Part shown: positions 1 through 5,409 of the stretch, one piece after another | Position numbering within the stretch: position 1 is the stretch's first letter | How the letters are laid out: each line of letters opens with the position of its first letter | Assembly: GCA_028706895.1 (NCBI GenBank) | Contig: JAQTVG010000055.1 | Coordinates: 1-6,646 of the forward strand | Origin: Candidatus Omnitrophota bacterium | GTDB taxonomy: Bacteria > Omnitrophota > Gorgyraeia > Gygaellales > Profunditerraquicolaceae | Length of the DNA stretch: 6,646 bases | Direction: 5' to 3' | Translations under genes and position numbers: made by a program | Notes under the pieces: model-generated | Databases searched by the model: none | What the model saw: the letters and a program-made list of their open reading frames with translations, nothing else | What the model was told of the DNA's origin: nothing

Positions 1-543
1 GCTCCTGAAATCCGAAACCAGGTTGTTATAACCAAAAGACGCGCCGCGCTCTGTAACTAAAATAGATTTATTGCCCGCGGATTCAATTTTTTTAATTATA
101 GGCAAAATATCCCACGGCGCCAGGAACTGGCCCTTTTTGATATTTATTACTTTACCCGACTTAGCCGCGGCTACCACAATATCCGTCTGGCGGCATAAAA
201 GCGCGGGTATTTGAATTACATCAAGAACCTCAGCCGCCTCTTTAATTTCACTCTTGCAGTGTATATCGCTTAATAAAGGAACTTTTATCTTTTGTTTGAC
301 TTTACATAAAATATCAAGGCCCCTTCTTAACCCTGGCCCGCGGTAAGAATCAAAAGACAACCTGTTGGCTTTATCATAACTTGACTTGAATATAAACGGC
401 ACGCCTAAGCCTTGCGCGATGTCTTTTATTTTTCTTGCAGTATCAAGGCAATCTTTTTCTGACTCAATAACGCAAGGGCCCGCGATTAAAACCAACGGGT
501 TACTGCCGCCAATCTTGATATTTCCTATGCTGATACTACGCAT
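1..543 (-). CDS. kdsA: 3-deoxy-8-phosphooctulonate synthase (Kdo-8-P synthase), C-terminal part missing
   Basis: Condenses phosphoenolpyruvate with arabinose-5-phosphate to Kdo-8-phosphate in the cytoplasm, the first committed step of Kdo synthesis for the LPS inner core. The reading frame is open from the ATG at 543 to the left edge, giving 181 residues of a usual ~270-280. Visible family signatures are IAGPCVIES (20-28), FKSSYDKANR (about 54-63), RGPGL, LSDIH, a P-A-L-L-C-R-Q-T-D stretch, NIKKGQFLAPWD and ERGASFGYNNLV near the cut end. Cys24 in the GPC motif replaces the Asn of the E. coli enzyme, which is the mark of the metal-dependent class; the other expected metal ligands (His, Glu, Asp) lie beyond the edge. 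A strong Shine-Dalgarno (GGAGAAGG, complement of about 553-560) sits 9-10 nt before the ATG, inside the end of kdsB. The start overlaps the kdsB stop by 8 nt, so translation is probably coupled. Identification is very secure; only completeness is unknown. Confidence 0.96.
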   Translation of the reverse strand, partial: MRSISIGNIKIGGSNPLVLIAGPCVIESEKDCLDTARKIKDIAQGLGVPFIFKSSYDKANRLSFDSYRGPGLRRGLDILCKVKQKIKVPLLSDIHCKSEIKEAAEVLDVIQIPALLCRQTDIVVAAAKSGKVINIKKGQFLAPWDILPIIKKIESAGNKSILVTERGASFGYNNLVSDFRS

Positions 544-1282
544 TATTTTTTTCCTTCTCCAGGTAAAGTTTTACTTTCTCTAAATCTTCAGGCGTATCTA
601 CGCCTATAGTGTCGTGCTTTGTTTCAATAACCTTTATGCGAAAACCTTCTTCCAAAACCCTTAACTGCTCAAGGCGCTCCACTTTCTCTAAATACGAAAC
701 CGGCAAATTCTTATAAGTAAAGAGGAAATCCTTGGTATAGCTGTACAGGCCTATATGCTTAAAATAAATCGGCAGGTTTATCTCCGATCCTTCGGCATGG
801 CAAGGAATAGGTGAACGCGAAAAATAAAGAGCAAAATTATTCTTATCAATTACGACTTTAACTACATTGGGGTCACTGATGTCTTTTTCATCTTCTATGG
901 CCCTCATAACTGTGGCCATTGATACTGAAGGGTTATCTAAGAGCGCCCTGGCAACAGCGTCTATCATGCTAGGATGTATCAACGGCTCATCACCCTGTAT
1001 ATTTACAATTACTTTTACATCCAGGGGGTTTATTACTTCACATATCCTGTCCGAGCCCGACGCGTGGCCCTTGGAAGTCGTAATAACTTTTGCGCCGAAC
1101 CCCTGCGCCGCCTTTGCCACCTTTTCATCGTCGCAGGCAATAATTAAATCGTCCAGTGATGAAGCCTGCTTTGCCCTCTCCCAAACATGCTGTATCATTG
1201 GCTTGCCCGCTATATCCGCCAATACCTTGCCCTCAAACCTCGTAGAAGAATACCTTGCGGGAATTATGCCGATAACATCCAT
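536..1282 (-). CDS. kdsB: 3-deoxy-manno-octulosonate cytidylyltransferase (CMP-Kdo synthetase)
   Basis: Activates Kdo with CTP to CMP-Kdo, the donor used by Kdo transferase on lipid A; cytoplasmic. The 248 residues match the usual family length (~245-255). Motifs in order: the nucleotide-binding PARYSSTRFEGK loop (8-19), ACDD (49-52), HASGSDR (73-79), VNIQGDEP (93-100), YFSRSPIPC (153-161), HIGLY (176-180), LEQLRVLEEG (204-213) and GVDTPEDLEKV (227-237). The first loop is slightly divergent: the usual R-L-P-G-K-P is R-F-E-G-K-V here. The ATG overlaps the rfaE1 stop by one base (TAATG), and AGAAAGG (complement of 1291-1297) lies 8 nt before it as a good ribosome site. It is third of four genes in the minus-strand Kdo/heptose operon, directly before kdsA. 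There is no sign of damage. Confidence 0.97.
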   Translation of the reverse strand: MDVIGIIPARYSSTRFEGKVLADIAGKPMIQHVWERAKQASSLDDLIIACDDEKVAKAAQGFGAKVITTSKGHASGSDRICEVINPLDVKVIVNIQGDEPLIHPSMIDAVARALLDNPSVSMATVMRAIEDEKDISDPNVVKVVIDKNNFALYFSRSPIPCHAEGSEINLPIYFKHIGLYSYTKDFLFTYKNLPVSYLEKVERLEQLRVLEEGFRIKVIETKHDTIGVDTPEDLEKVKLYLEKEKNNA

Positions 1283-2298
1283 TATCGCAACCTTTCTGTT
1301 AATTCTTCTCTCGTTGTTACTGCCGTGCCTAATTTGCCCACTACAATACCGGCAGCGAAATTGGCGATATGCGCTGCCTCAAGTTTTTCCGCCCCGCAGG
1401 CAAGCGCGAGAGTGAATGTAGCTATAACAGTATCTCCTGCGCCCGAAACATCAAATACCTCCTGCGCCACTGTAGGTATATGCTTATTCTGGCCCTTCTC
1501 AAAAAGCCACATCCCGCTTTCACCAAGGGTAATCAACAAGCTCTCTAACTGCAAATATTTCAAAATCGCCTCGCCCGCCTTTATGATATCGCTATCCGTA
1601 AGCAACTCTTCTTTGTAAATTTTAAACCTGTTACCCACATCCTTCATTTTAAGATACCTGATTGCGTTTTGGGCTTCTTTGCGGTTTGGGGTAATACAGG
1701 TGGCCCTGGAATAACAATCAAAATTATTCTCTTTAGGGTCAATAGTTACTATTTTATTAAAGGCATTGGCGTGCTTGATAATATCTACCGTCAATTCCCT
1801 ATCAAGGAGGCCTTTACCGTAATCTTCTATAATAATCGCGTCAAATTTTTTAATGCTCTTATACAAATACTCAACTAACCTTGCTTTTACGTCTTTGGCA
1901 ATGTTGTGCACATCTTCCCAGTCAACTCTTACCACCTGCTGATGCCCGGCGATAATGCGTGTTTTTAGAGTAGTCTTTCTTCCTTTTTCAAAGAATACAC
2001 CGCTGGTATCAATGCCTAATTTTCTTGCCTCTAGCTGGAATTTCTCGGTGGCATGCTCACTCTTATCGCCCAATACTCCTAAAAGGCTGACTTTAGCCCC
2101 TAAGGCGCTGATATTATTGGCGACGTTTGCCGCGCCTCCAGGAACATAAGTCCTATTCTTTGCCCAAACCACCGGCACAGGCGCCTCCGGAGAAACCCTC
2201 TCTACATCTCCCCAGATATACTGGTCAAGTATTAAATCACCGACGACCATTATCCTGGCATTTTTAAACTTCGTGATTATATTTTTAAGGTTCTTCAT
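1282..2298 (-). CDS. rfaE1: D-glycero-beta-D-manno-heptose-7-phosphate kinase (stand-alone RfaE/HldE domain I)
   Basis: A PfkB/ribokinase-family sugar kinase that phosphorylates heptose-7-phosphate at C1, an early step to ADP-heptose for the LPS inner core; cytoplasmic. Signatures: VVGDLILDQYIWG (18-30) followed by the RVSPEAPVPVV segment (34-44) typical of HldE; PGGAANVANN (53-62) for substrate binding; DYGKGLL (159-165); TPNRKEA (203-209); LITLGESGMWLF (255-266); and the anion-hole/catalytic SGAGDT (285-290, Asp289 as base). At 338 residues it holds only the kinase half: the cytidylyltransferase-fold half of the bifunctional E. coli HldE (~477 residues) is absent, so an RfaE2-type nucleotidyltransferase and a phosphatase must be encoded elsewhere. 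Its ATG overlaps the upstream gene's stop as ATGA (4 nt), with GAGAAG just upstream as a modest ribosome site. A different PfkB sugar kinase is possible but unlikely given the N-terminal block and the Kdo neighbours. Confidence 0.93.
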   Translation of the reverse strand: MKNLKNIITKFKNARIMVVGDLILDQYIWGDVERVSPEAPVPVVWAKNRTYVPGGAANVANNISALGAKVSLLGVLGDKSEHATEKFQLEARKLGIDTSGVFFEKGRKTTLKTRIIAGHQQVVRVDWEDVHNIAKDVKARLVEYLYKSIKKFDAIIIEDYGKGLLDRELTVDIIKHANAFNKIVTIDPKENNFDCYSRATCITPNRKEAQNAIRYLKMKDVGNRFKIYKEELLTDSDIIKAGEAILKYLQLESLLITLGESGMWLFEKGQNKHIPTVAQEVFDVSGAGDTVIATFTLALACGAEKLEAAHIANFAAGIVVGKLGTAVTTREELTERLR

Positions 2299-3224
2299 AT
2301 CTTCTCTATTACCGCCTGAGCCAATAACGGAAGCATTATCTCGTGGTGGCCGATAATGTAGTAGCCTTTACCGCTATCTTGCGTGGGCCTGGATACTATA
2401 TTTTGCATTGGCCTGTATTGATTTATCATATCAAAATTAGCAGTGGTGAAATCCTTCACCTTGTAACCTAAATTCCTGGCTAAATTAAGCGCTTTTAAAA
2501 ATACTTCCGGCAATATTACCGCGGAGCCGAAATTCAACACTACACCGCCATTGTTAAGCGGGCAAATATTTTCTACAAGCAGGTGAAAATCCCTGTAGCT
2601 GCCCTCCCCGGCTAAAGCAGCGTCAAATGAAGGGTGCTGATGTATGATGTCCGTGCCGATAGCGATATAAACACAGACGGGAATTTTATTTTTGTAGGCA
2701 TTATAAAGGATACTTAGATTTTTATAGCGCAGGTTTGATTCGGCTATTTTTTCTGCTACGGCGTAGCCTAACCCCGACCCGGAAGAGACGCCTTCTTTTA
2801 TGGCATTATTGATAAATTCGGCAGTCTCGCGGGCCATCCCGAATTTTCCGTCTTTTAACCCCTCGCCTACGTCTTCAGAAGTTTTTCCGCCAAAGGCAAT
2901 TTCAAAATCATGGATTACGCCTGCGCCGTTTAAGGCAATACAGGTGATTACTTTCTTTTTTATAAGCTCAATTACTACCGGATTAAGCCCGCATTTTATC
3001 ACGTGGGCGCCGGCCATAAAAATAACTGCTTTCTTTTTCTTGCGGGCCCCTGCCATGGCATTAACTATGGCGCGTATCTGGTTTGCTTTCAATATATTAG
3101 GCAAAGAATCGAAAAAGGCCAAAAAACTCCTCTTTCGGCCAGGCGCCTTCGCAAAATACGACAGCTCCACCTTGCTTTGCCTCTTCTTTATTGAATATGT
3201 CTTTACTTTGTTTGTGTTTATCAT
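2295..3224 (-). CDS. Deoxyhypusine-synthase-like protein of unknown function, first gene of the Kdo/heptose operon
   Basis: A 309-residue soluble protein without signal peptide or membrane segment. By eye it follows the deoxyhypusine synthase (DHS) family along its length: a KKKKAVIFMAGAHVIKCGLNP block (61-82) resembling the early NAD-site region; NGAGVIHDFEIA (99-110); SYRDFHLLVENI (209-220); GGVVLNFGS (226-234); and a C-terminal HHEIMLPLLAQAVIEKI (293-309) matching the end of eukaryotic DHS. Bacteria generally lack eIF5A, the DHS substrate. In an ungapped match of the C-terminal block, the position of the catalytic lysine of human DHS holds Pro280, so hypusine chemistry is unlikely; a related NAD- or polyamine-linked reaction is possible but unproven. 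The position ahead of rfaE1-kdsB-kdsA, with a 4-nt overlap, suggests a job tied to the cell envelope. The start is uncertain: the ATG at 3224 has no Shine-Dalgarno, whereas a GTG at 3170 (codon 19) has AAGAGG 9 nt upstream. The longer start is kept because the N-terminal residues look family-like. Confidence 0.72.
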   Translation of the reverse strand: MINTNKVKTYSIKKRQSKVELSYFAKAPGRKRSFLAFFDSLPNILKANQIRAIVNAMAGARKKKKAVIFMAGAHVIKCGLNPVVIELIKKKVITCIALNGAGVIHDFEIAFGGKTSEDVGEGLKDGKFGMARETAEFINNAIKEGVSSGSGLGYAVAEKIAESNLRYKNLSILYNAYKNKIPVCVYIAIGTDIIHQHPSFDAALAGEGSYRDFHLLVENICPLNNGGVVLNFGSAVILPEVFLKALNLARNLGYKVKDFTTANFDMINQYRPMQNIVSRPTQDSGKGYYIIGHHEIMLPLLAQAVIEKI

Positions 3225-3235
3225 ACGAAGCTATA

Positions 3236-3263
3236 ATTTTAGCACAAATTCCAATTAAATCAA
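3236..3263 (-). promoter_or_regulatory. Possible sigma-70 promoter of the DHS-like/rfaE1/kdsB/kdsA operon
   Basis: Read on the minus strand, TTGATT (3263-3258), a 16-bp spacer and TAAAAT (3241-3236) resemble -35 and -10 boxes. Transcription would begin near 3229, leaving only about 5 nt before the ATG at 3224 but about 60 nt before the alternative GTG at 3170. The stretch is AT-rich, so the match could be chance. No convincing promoter was found for radC on the other strand: TATTAT at 3323-3328 lacks a good -35 box. Confidence 0.35.
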
Positions 3264-3340
3264 CTATTTTACAGTAAATTTTTCCGAAAACTTTTTAGTT
3301 AGAAAATGCCGATTCCTGCGTCTATTATAAAGGGGTGAAT

Positions 3341-4039
3341 ATGCCTAAACACAGCACATCCATAAACAACTGGCCACAGGAAGACCGGCCGCGGGAAAAG
3401 CTATGGCGGCATGGCGAGCATACGCTAAGCGATTCAGAGCTCCTCGCGATAATCATACGCTGCGGCGCAAAAGGCCTAAGCGCTATGGATTTGGCAAGAA
3501 AAATCCTGCATAAATTCAAGACTTTCCGCAATCTATCCCATACCGACCATTCCGAATGGGAAGAATTCCGCGGTTTAGGGTTGGGTAACGCAAAAATCAG
3601 CCAGATAAAAGCAGCTGTAGAAATCGGCAGGCGCTTAGTTGAAACAGAAATAAAGGCCTCCCGCCCCAGGATTGAATCTTCTGCCGATATTGCAAGAATC
3701 CTTACGCCGCGGATGCGCGACCTAAAGAAAGAAGTATTTAAAATAGTTTTTCTTGATTCAGAGAGCCGGATTATTGATATTGCTGAAACTGGGGAAGGCA
3801 CTGTAAACCAGGTGAGCCCTCTTTTACGGGAAATCTTTCATAAAGCGTTGCAGAATTTTGCTCCCTTCCTTATCTGCTGCCATAACCACCCGTCAGGTAA
3901 CTCCCAACCGAGCCCTGAAGACAAAAAATTCACCCAACAACTAATTAAAGCCGGAGAAACGCTTTCAATAAAAACGCTGGACCACATAATTATCGGCGGC
4001 GACGGGTATTTTAGTTTTTCTGACGAGGGATTAATTTAA
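3341..4039 (+). CDS. radC: RadC family JAMM/MPN protein
   Basis: A member of the RadC (UPF0758) family: an N-terminal helix-hairpin-helix part followed by a JAB1/MPN metalloprotease-fold domain. The family was named for DNA repair, but its biochemical role remains unclear. The 232 residues match the usual ~220-230. The N-terminal part has DRPREKLWRHGEHTLSDSEL (15-34, the family opening block), IIIRCGAKG (37-45) and DLARKIL (50-56), then GLGLGNAKISQIKAAVEIGRR (78-98) as the HhH-like element. The MPN part has GEGTVNQ (151-157), LLREIFHKAL (161-170) and the metal-binding HNHPSG (181-186) with Asp194, giving a complete H-x-H...D JAMM set. ATG 3341 is chosen over the GTG at 3335 because AAAGGGG (3329-3335) is a well-spaced ribosome site for the ATG and would overlap the GTG. 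It is a single gene, divergent from the Kdo operon and convergent with the XRE gene 3 bp further on, with no obvious terminator between them. Confidence 0.95.
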   Translation: MPKHSTSINNWPQEDRPREKLWRHGEHTLSDSELLAIIIRCGAKGLSAMDLARKILHKFKTFRNLSHTDHSEWEEFRGLGLGNAKISQIKAAVEIGRRLVETEIKASRPRIESSADIARILTPRMRDLKKEVFKIVFLDSESRIIDIAETGEGTVNQVSPLLREIFHKALQNFAPFLICCHNHPSGNSQPSPEDKKFTQQLIKAGETLSIKTLDHIIIGGDGYFSFSDEGLI

Positions 4040-4042
4040 AGA

Positions 4043-4264
4043 TTATTTAAGGAAAGATTCTATCTTCTTCTTGTAAATGCGGGCAAATTCTTTCAGTTGA
4101 ACTATATCAATGCGGCGCTGGCCGGCTTCAATTTTAGAAAGGTAAGATTGCGTGCGGCCGAGCTTTTTGGCTGCGTCAACTTGCGTTAATTTCGCTTTCT
4201 TGCGCGCTTCAACCAGCCGATTGACTAATTCCCTGTGGCTATCAGTAAAGATTGTTTTATCCAT
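4043..4264 (-). CDS. Small XRE-family helix-turn-helix transcriptional regulator
   Basis: A 73-residue protein consisting of a single HTH_3 (Cro/C1-type) domain. The segment LTQVDAAKKLGRTQSYLSKI (26-45) is a textbook XRE helix-turn-helix: T-Q at the start of helix 2, R-T-Q-S-Y-L-S-K-I-E as recognition helix, then E-A-G-Q-R-R-I-D. A 58-residue longer reading upstream is rejected because it runs through the promoter region and into the start of the pilin gene. No Shine-Dalgarno precedes ATG 4264; the nearest promoter match would start the RNA almost at the ATG. It lies divergent to the tandem pilin genes, with a palindromic site in the shared region, so it plausibly controls the pilin promoter and perhaps its own. 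It could also be an R-M controller-like or antitoxin-like protein, but neither a partner toxin nor R-M genes are present in the window. Confidence 0.88.
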   Translation of the reverse strand: MDKTIFTDSHRELVNRLVEARKKAKLTQVDAAKKLGRTQSYLSKIEAGQRRIDIVQLKEFARIYKKKIESFLK

Positions 4265-4269
4265 TTTGC

Positions 4270-4298
4270 GTATAAAGTTGGCTTTATTTTCTTGACAA
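4270..4298 (-). promoter_or_regulatory. Predicted promoter of the XRE regulator
   Basis: On the minus strand, TTGTCA (4298-4293), a 17-bp spacer and TTATAC (4275-4270) form a good sigma-70-type match. The predicted start, about 7 nt after the -10 box, falls at about 4263-4264, on the regulator's own ATG, implying a leaderless or nearly leaderless mRNA; this agrees with the absence of a Shine-Dalgarno. The -35 box shares five bases with the -35 box of the opposing pilin promoter, so polymerase can occupy only one of them at a time. Confidence 0.5.
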
Positions 4299-4319
4299 CA
4301 GACTCGTATATGATATATT
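4292..4319 (+). promoter_or_regulatory. Strong predicted promoter of the tandem pilin genes
   Basis: A consensus -35 TTGACA (4292-4297), a 16-bp spacer and a near-consensus -10 TATATT (4314-4319) with an upstream TG. The expected start is near 4326, giving a 30-40-nt leader before the first pilin. It is the best promoter match in the window and is covered at its start point by the palindrome at 4325-4338. Confidence 0.7.
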
Positions 4320-4324
4320 AAATC

Positions 4325-4348
4325 TTGGAATATTCCAAAACGGAATAT
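4325..4348. promoter_or_regulatory. Palindromic operator-like site at the pilin promoter start point
   Basis: TTGGAATATTCCAA (4325-4338) is a perfect 14-bp palindrome. A further GGAATAT half-site lies at 4342-4348 and forms a second inverted repeat with ATATTCC at 4330-4336 across AAAAC. The site covers about +1 to +22 of the pilin promoter, a classic place for a repressor. The neighbouring XRE protein is the obvious candidate binder, which is inference from position only. Confidence 0.6.
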
Positions 4349-4355
4349 AGTAAAA

Positions 4356-4823
4356 ATGATAATAAATATGAAGGAAAAGAAAGGATTTACGCTCCTTGAA
4401 TTAATCGTAGTCATTATTATCGTCGGAATTCTCGCCACCGTAGGCCTCGCTACTTACACCAATCAAATTGAATATTCCCGAACCGCTGAAGTCAGGGCAA
4501 AGGCAAGCACTATGCGCAAGCTTGCTTATGAATATTATTTGAAGAATGGAACGCTGGATGGCATAAGGAGTAGCGATGTTGGAGGTCAGTCCTGTTCATC
4601 TACTACTTATTACGAGTATTCTCTATGGACCAGGACATCTTCGTGCGTGCTCTTTGGGGGTTTCAGATGCTCTAGCGGTGGGAAAACCCCACAAGCCCCT
4701 GTACGCTATTATTACTATATGGAATATCACCCGAATACGGGTAAGGCAAATTGGTATTGCTACTACTCTGGAGATAAAAATACTGGATGTTTCGGGCTAT
4801 CTCCTTATGGCGAATGCAATTAG
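4356..4823 (+). CDS. Type IV prepilin-like protein, paralogue 1 (N-terminal methylation motif)
   Basis: A secreted pilin or pseudopilin subunit with a class III signal: a short charged leader MKEKKG, the prepilin peptidase cut G^F, then FTLLELIVVIIIVGILATVGL (11-31) with Glu at mature position 5 and a hydrophobic helix that anchors the subunit in the inner membrane before assembly. At 155 residues it is short, like small pilins or GspG-type pseudopilins. The C-terminal part is rich in Tyr, Gly and Ser and carries FRCSSGGKTP (103-112) and six cysteines (80, 97, 105, 135, 145, 154); four of these align with the other two paralogues. The start may be ATG 4356 or ATG 4368; the latter gives the most typical 6-residue leader, and neither has a clear Shine-Dalgarno. 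It is driven by the promoter at 4292-4319 and followed by paralogue 2, 66 nt on. No assembly ATPase, platform protein or peptidase gene is in the window, so filament type cannot be assigned. Confidence 0.9.
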   Translation: MIINMKEKKGFTLLELIVVIIIVGILATVGLATYTNQIEYSRTAEVRAKASTMRKLAYEYYLKNGTLDGIRSSDVGGQSCSSTTYYEYSLWTRTSSCVLFGGFRCSSGGKTPQAPVRYYYYMEYHPNTGKANWYCYYSGDKNTGCFGLSPYGECN

Positions 4824-4827
4824 ACAT

Positions 4828-4872
4828 AGCAGTAAGAGGCTTTCTAGGTTAATCGAGAAATTGTCTTACGCT
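4828..4872 (+). other. Imperfect RNA hairpin between the two tandem pilin genes
   Basis: AGC-a-GTAAGA (4828-4837) pairs with TCTTACGCT (4864-4872), leaving one bulged A. A 3x3 internal loop follows, then an inner stem TTTCT/AGAAA (4841-4845/4856-4860) around a 10-nt loop. The hairpin ends one base before the A-rich Shine-Dalgarno of the second pilin. It lacks a trailing T run, so it is not a normal terminator; an effect on RNA stability or on the pilin 1:pilin 2 ratio is possible. Confidence 0.4.
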
Positions 4873-4875
4873 TAA

Positions 4876-4882
4876 AAAAGGA
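4876..4882 (+). promoter_or_regulatory. Ribosome binding site that places the start of pilin 2 at ATT
   Basis: AAAAGGA at 4876-4882 is a good Shine-Dalgarno. Seven bases later the in-frame codon ATT (4890-4892) begins (M)-K-A^F-T-L-L-E, exactly where a prepilin should start. The in-frame CTG at 4884 is only 1 nt from the site and so is a poorer start. Confidence 0.55.
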
Positions 4883-4889
4883 TCTGCAT

Positions 4890-5327
4890 ATTAAAGCTTT
4901 CACTCTCCTAGAATTAATCATAGTCATTATTATCGTAGGCATCCTCGCCACCTTAGGCCTTACCACATACACCAATCAAGTTGAATATTCCCGTACTGCA
5001 GAAGCAAAAGCTAATATAGGCGCTATGCGAAAATTGGCTTATGAATATTATCTAAAAAATGGGGCATTAAGTGGTATGACGAGTAGTGATTTAGGAGTAG
5101 ATGGTACATGCGATACCACTAATTTCTATCGATACAATATTGCTGGTGCTACTGGTGATTATGTATCTCTGCAGGCATATAGATGTACAGTGGGAGGAAA
5201 ATCTCCAAATACTACGAGGGCTTATTGGTACTACGGGTGGTATTATCCAGGTACAGGTGTATGGAAACCAGCTTGTTATTATGTTAACGACCATTCTCCA
5301 TGCTTTGGTTTACCGGCTAATCCTTAA
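4890..5327 (+). CDS. Type IV prepilin-like protein, paralogue 2, with apparent ATT start
   Basis: A tandem paralogue of the preceding pilin. The full-length reading is 145 residues: a two-residue basic leader with the cut at A^F, then FTLLELIIVIIIVGILATLGL (4-24) with the hallmark Glu at mature position 5. The frame has no ATG, GTG or TTG between an in-frame stop at 4845 and the internal ATG at 5025. Starting at 5025 would remove the whole signal and membrane helix and leave a 100-residue product that could not be exported as a pilin. A good Shine-Dalgarno 7 nt before ATT 4890 supports that rare codon as start; an ATG-to-ATT mutation that silences or weakens the gene is the alternative. The downstream region carries AYRCTVGGKSP (96-106) and four cysteines (74, 99, 129, 138). 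The N-terminal half is close to paralogue 1 at DNA level (for example 38 of 42 bases, 4398-4439 versus 4911-4952), and the coding frame is otherwise intact. Confidence 0.82.
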   Translation: MKAFTLLELIIVIIIVGILATLGLTTYTNQVEYSRTAEAKANIGAMRKLAYEYYLKNGALSGMTSSDLGVDGTCDTTNFYRYNIAGATGDYVSLQAYRCTVGGKSPNTTRAYWYYGWYYPGTGVWKPACYYVNDHSPCFGLPANP

Positions 5328-5366
5328 GTGATAAATAAAAACAGTGGATATTTTTTGCGCGGAATT

Positions 5367-5393
5367 TTTAAGGTCACAATTTGTGACCTTAAA
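5367..5393. terminator. Stem-loop between the convergent pilin 2 and pilin 3 genes
   Basis: TTTAAGGTCAC (5367-5377) and GTGACCTTAAA (5383-5393) form a perfect 11-bp stem with a 5-nt loop, in the 82-bp gap between two converging genes. The position fits a bidirectional transcription end. Neither side has a proper T run directly after the stem (only mixed A/T), so an intrinsic terminator is uncertain; it may instead protect 3' ends of the mRNA or be a protein-binding palindrome. Confidence 0.5.
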
Positions 5394-5409
5394 CTTAAGG
5401 CGGGAAAAG

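Noticed and set aside
867..1415. Plus-strand 182-codon open frame opposite kdsB
   Set aside because: It is antisense to a canonical kdsB with all motifs in place. The translation has no recognisable domain and there is no ribosome site.
2800..3258. Plus-strand 152-codon open frame opposite the DHS-like gene
   Set aside because: It is a shadow of the minus-strand gene, and the apparent hydrophobic stretches arise from complementing Lys/Glu-rich codons.
3323..3328. TATTAT as -10 box of radC
   Set aside because: There is no acceptable -35 box at 16-18 bp, and the start would fall inside the ribosome site; too weak to list as a feature.
3325..3801. Minus-strand 158-codon frame opposite radC
   Set aside because: radC is complete with its JAMM motif and a ribosome site; the antisense frame has no family features.
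4265..4438. N-terminal extension of the XRE protein to an ATG at 4438, with a hydrophobic stretch
   Set aside because: The extension is antisense to the pilin promoter and signal-peptide codons; the hydrophobic run is the complement of the intergenic AT-rich and pilin sequence.
4470..4991. GAATATTCC copies inside pilin 1 (4470-4478) and pilin 2 (4983-4991) that resemble the operator
   Set aside because: Both encode the conserved E-Y-S of the pilin helix at the same aligned position, so codon conservation explains them; extra operator sites are not needed.
5025..5327. Pilin 2 as a 100-residue protein starting at ATG 5025
   Set aside because: The conserved prepilin signal and helix are encoded directly upstream in the same frame, and 5025 corresponds to an internal Met aligned with Met53 of pilin 1.
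5351..5356. T6 run after pilin 2 as an intrinsic terminator
   Set aside because: No hairpin precedes it closely; the stem-loop at 5367-5393 lies after it on the plus strand.
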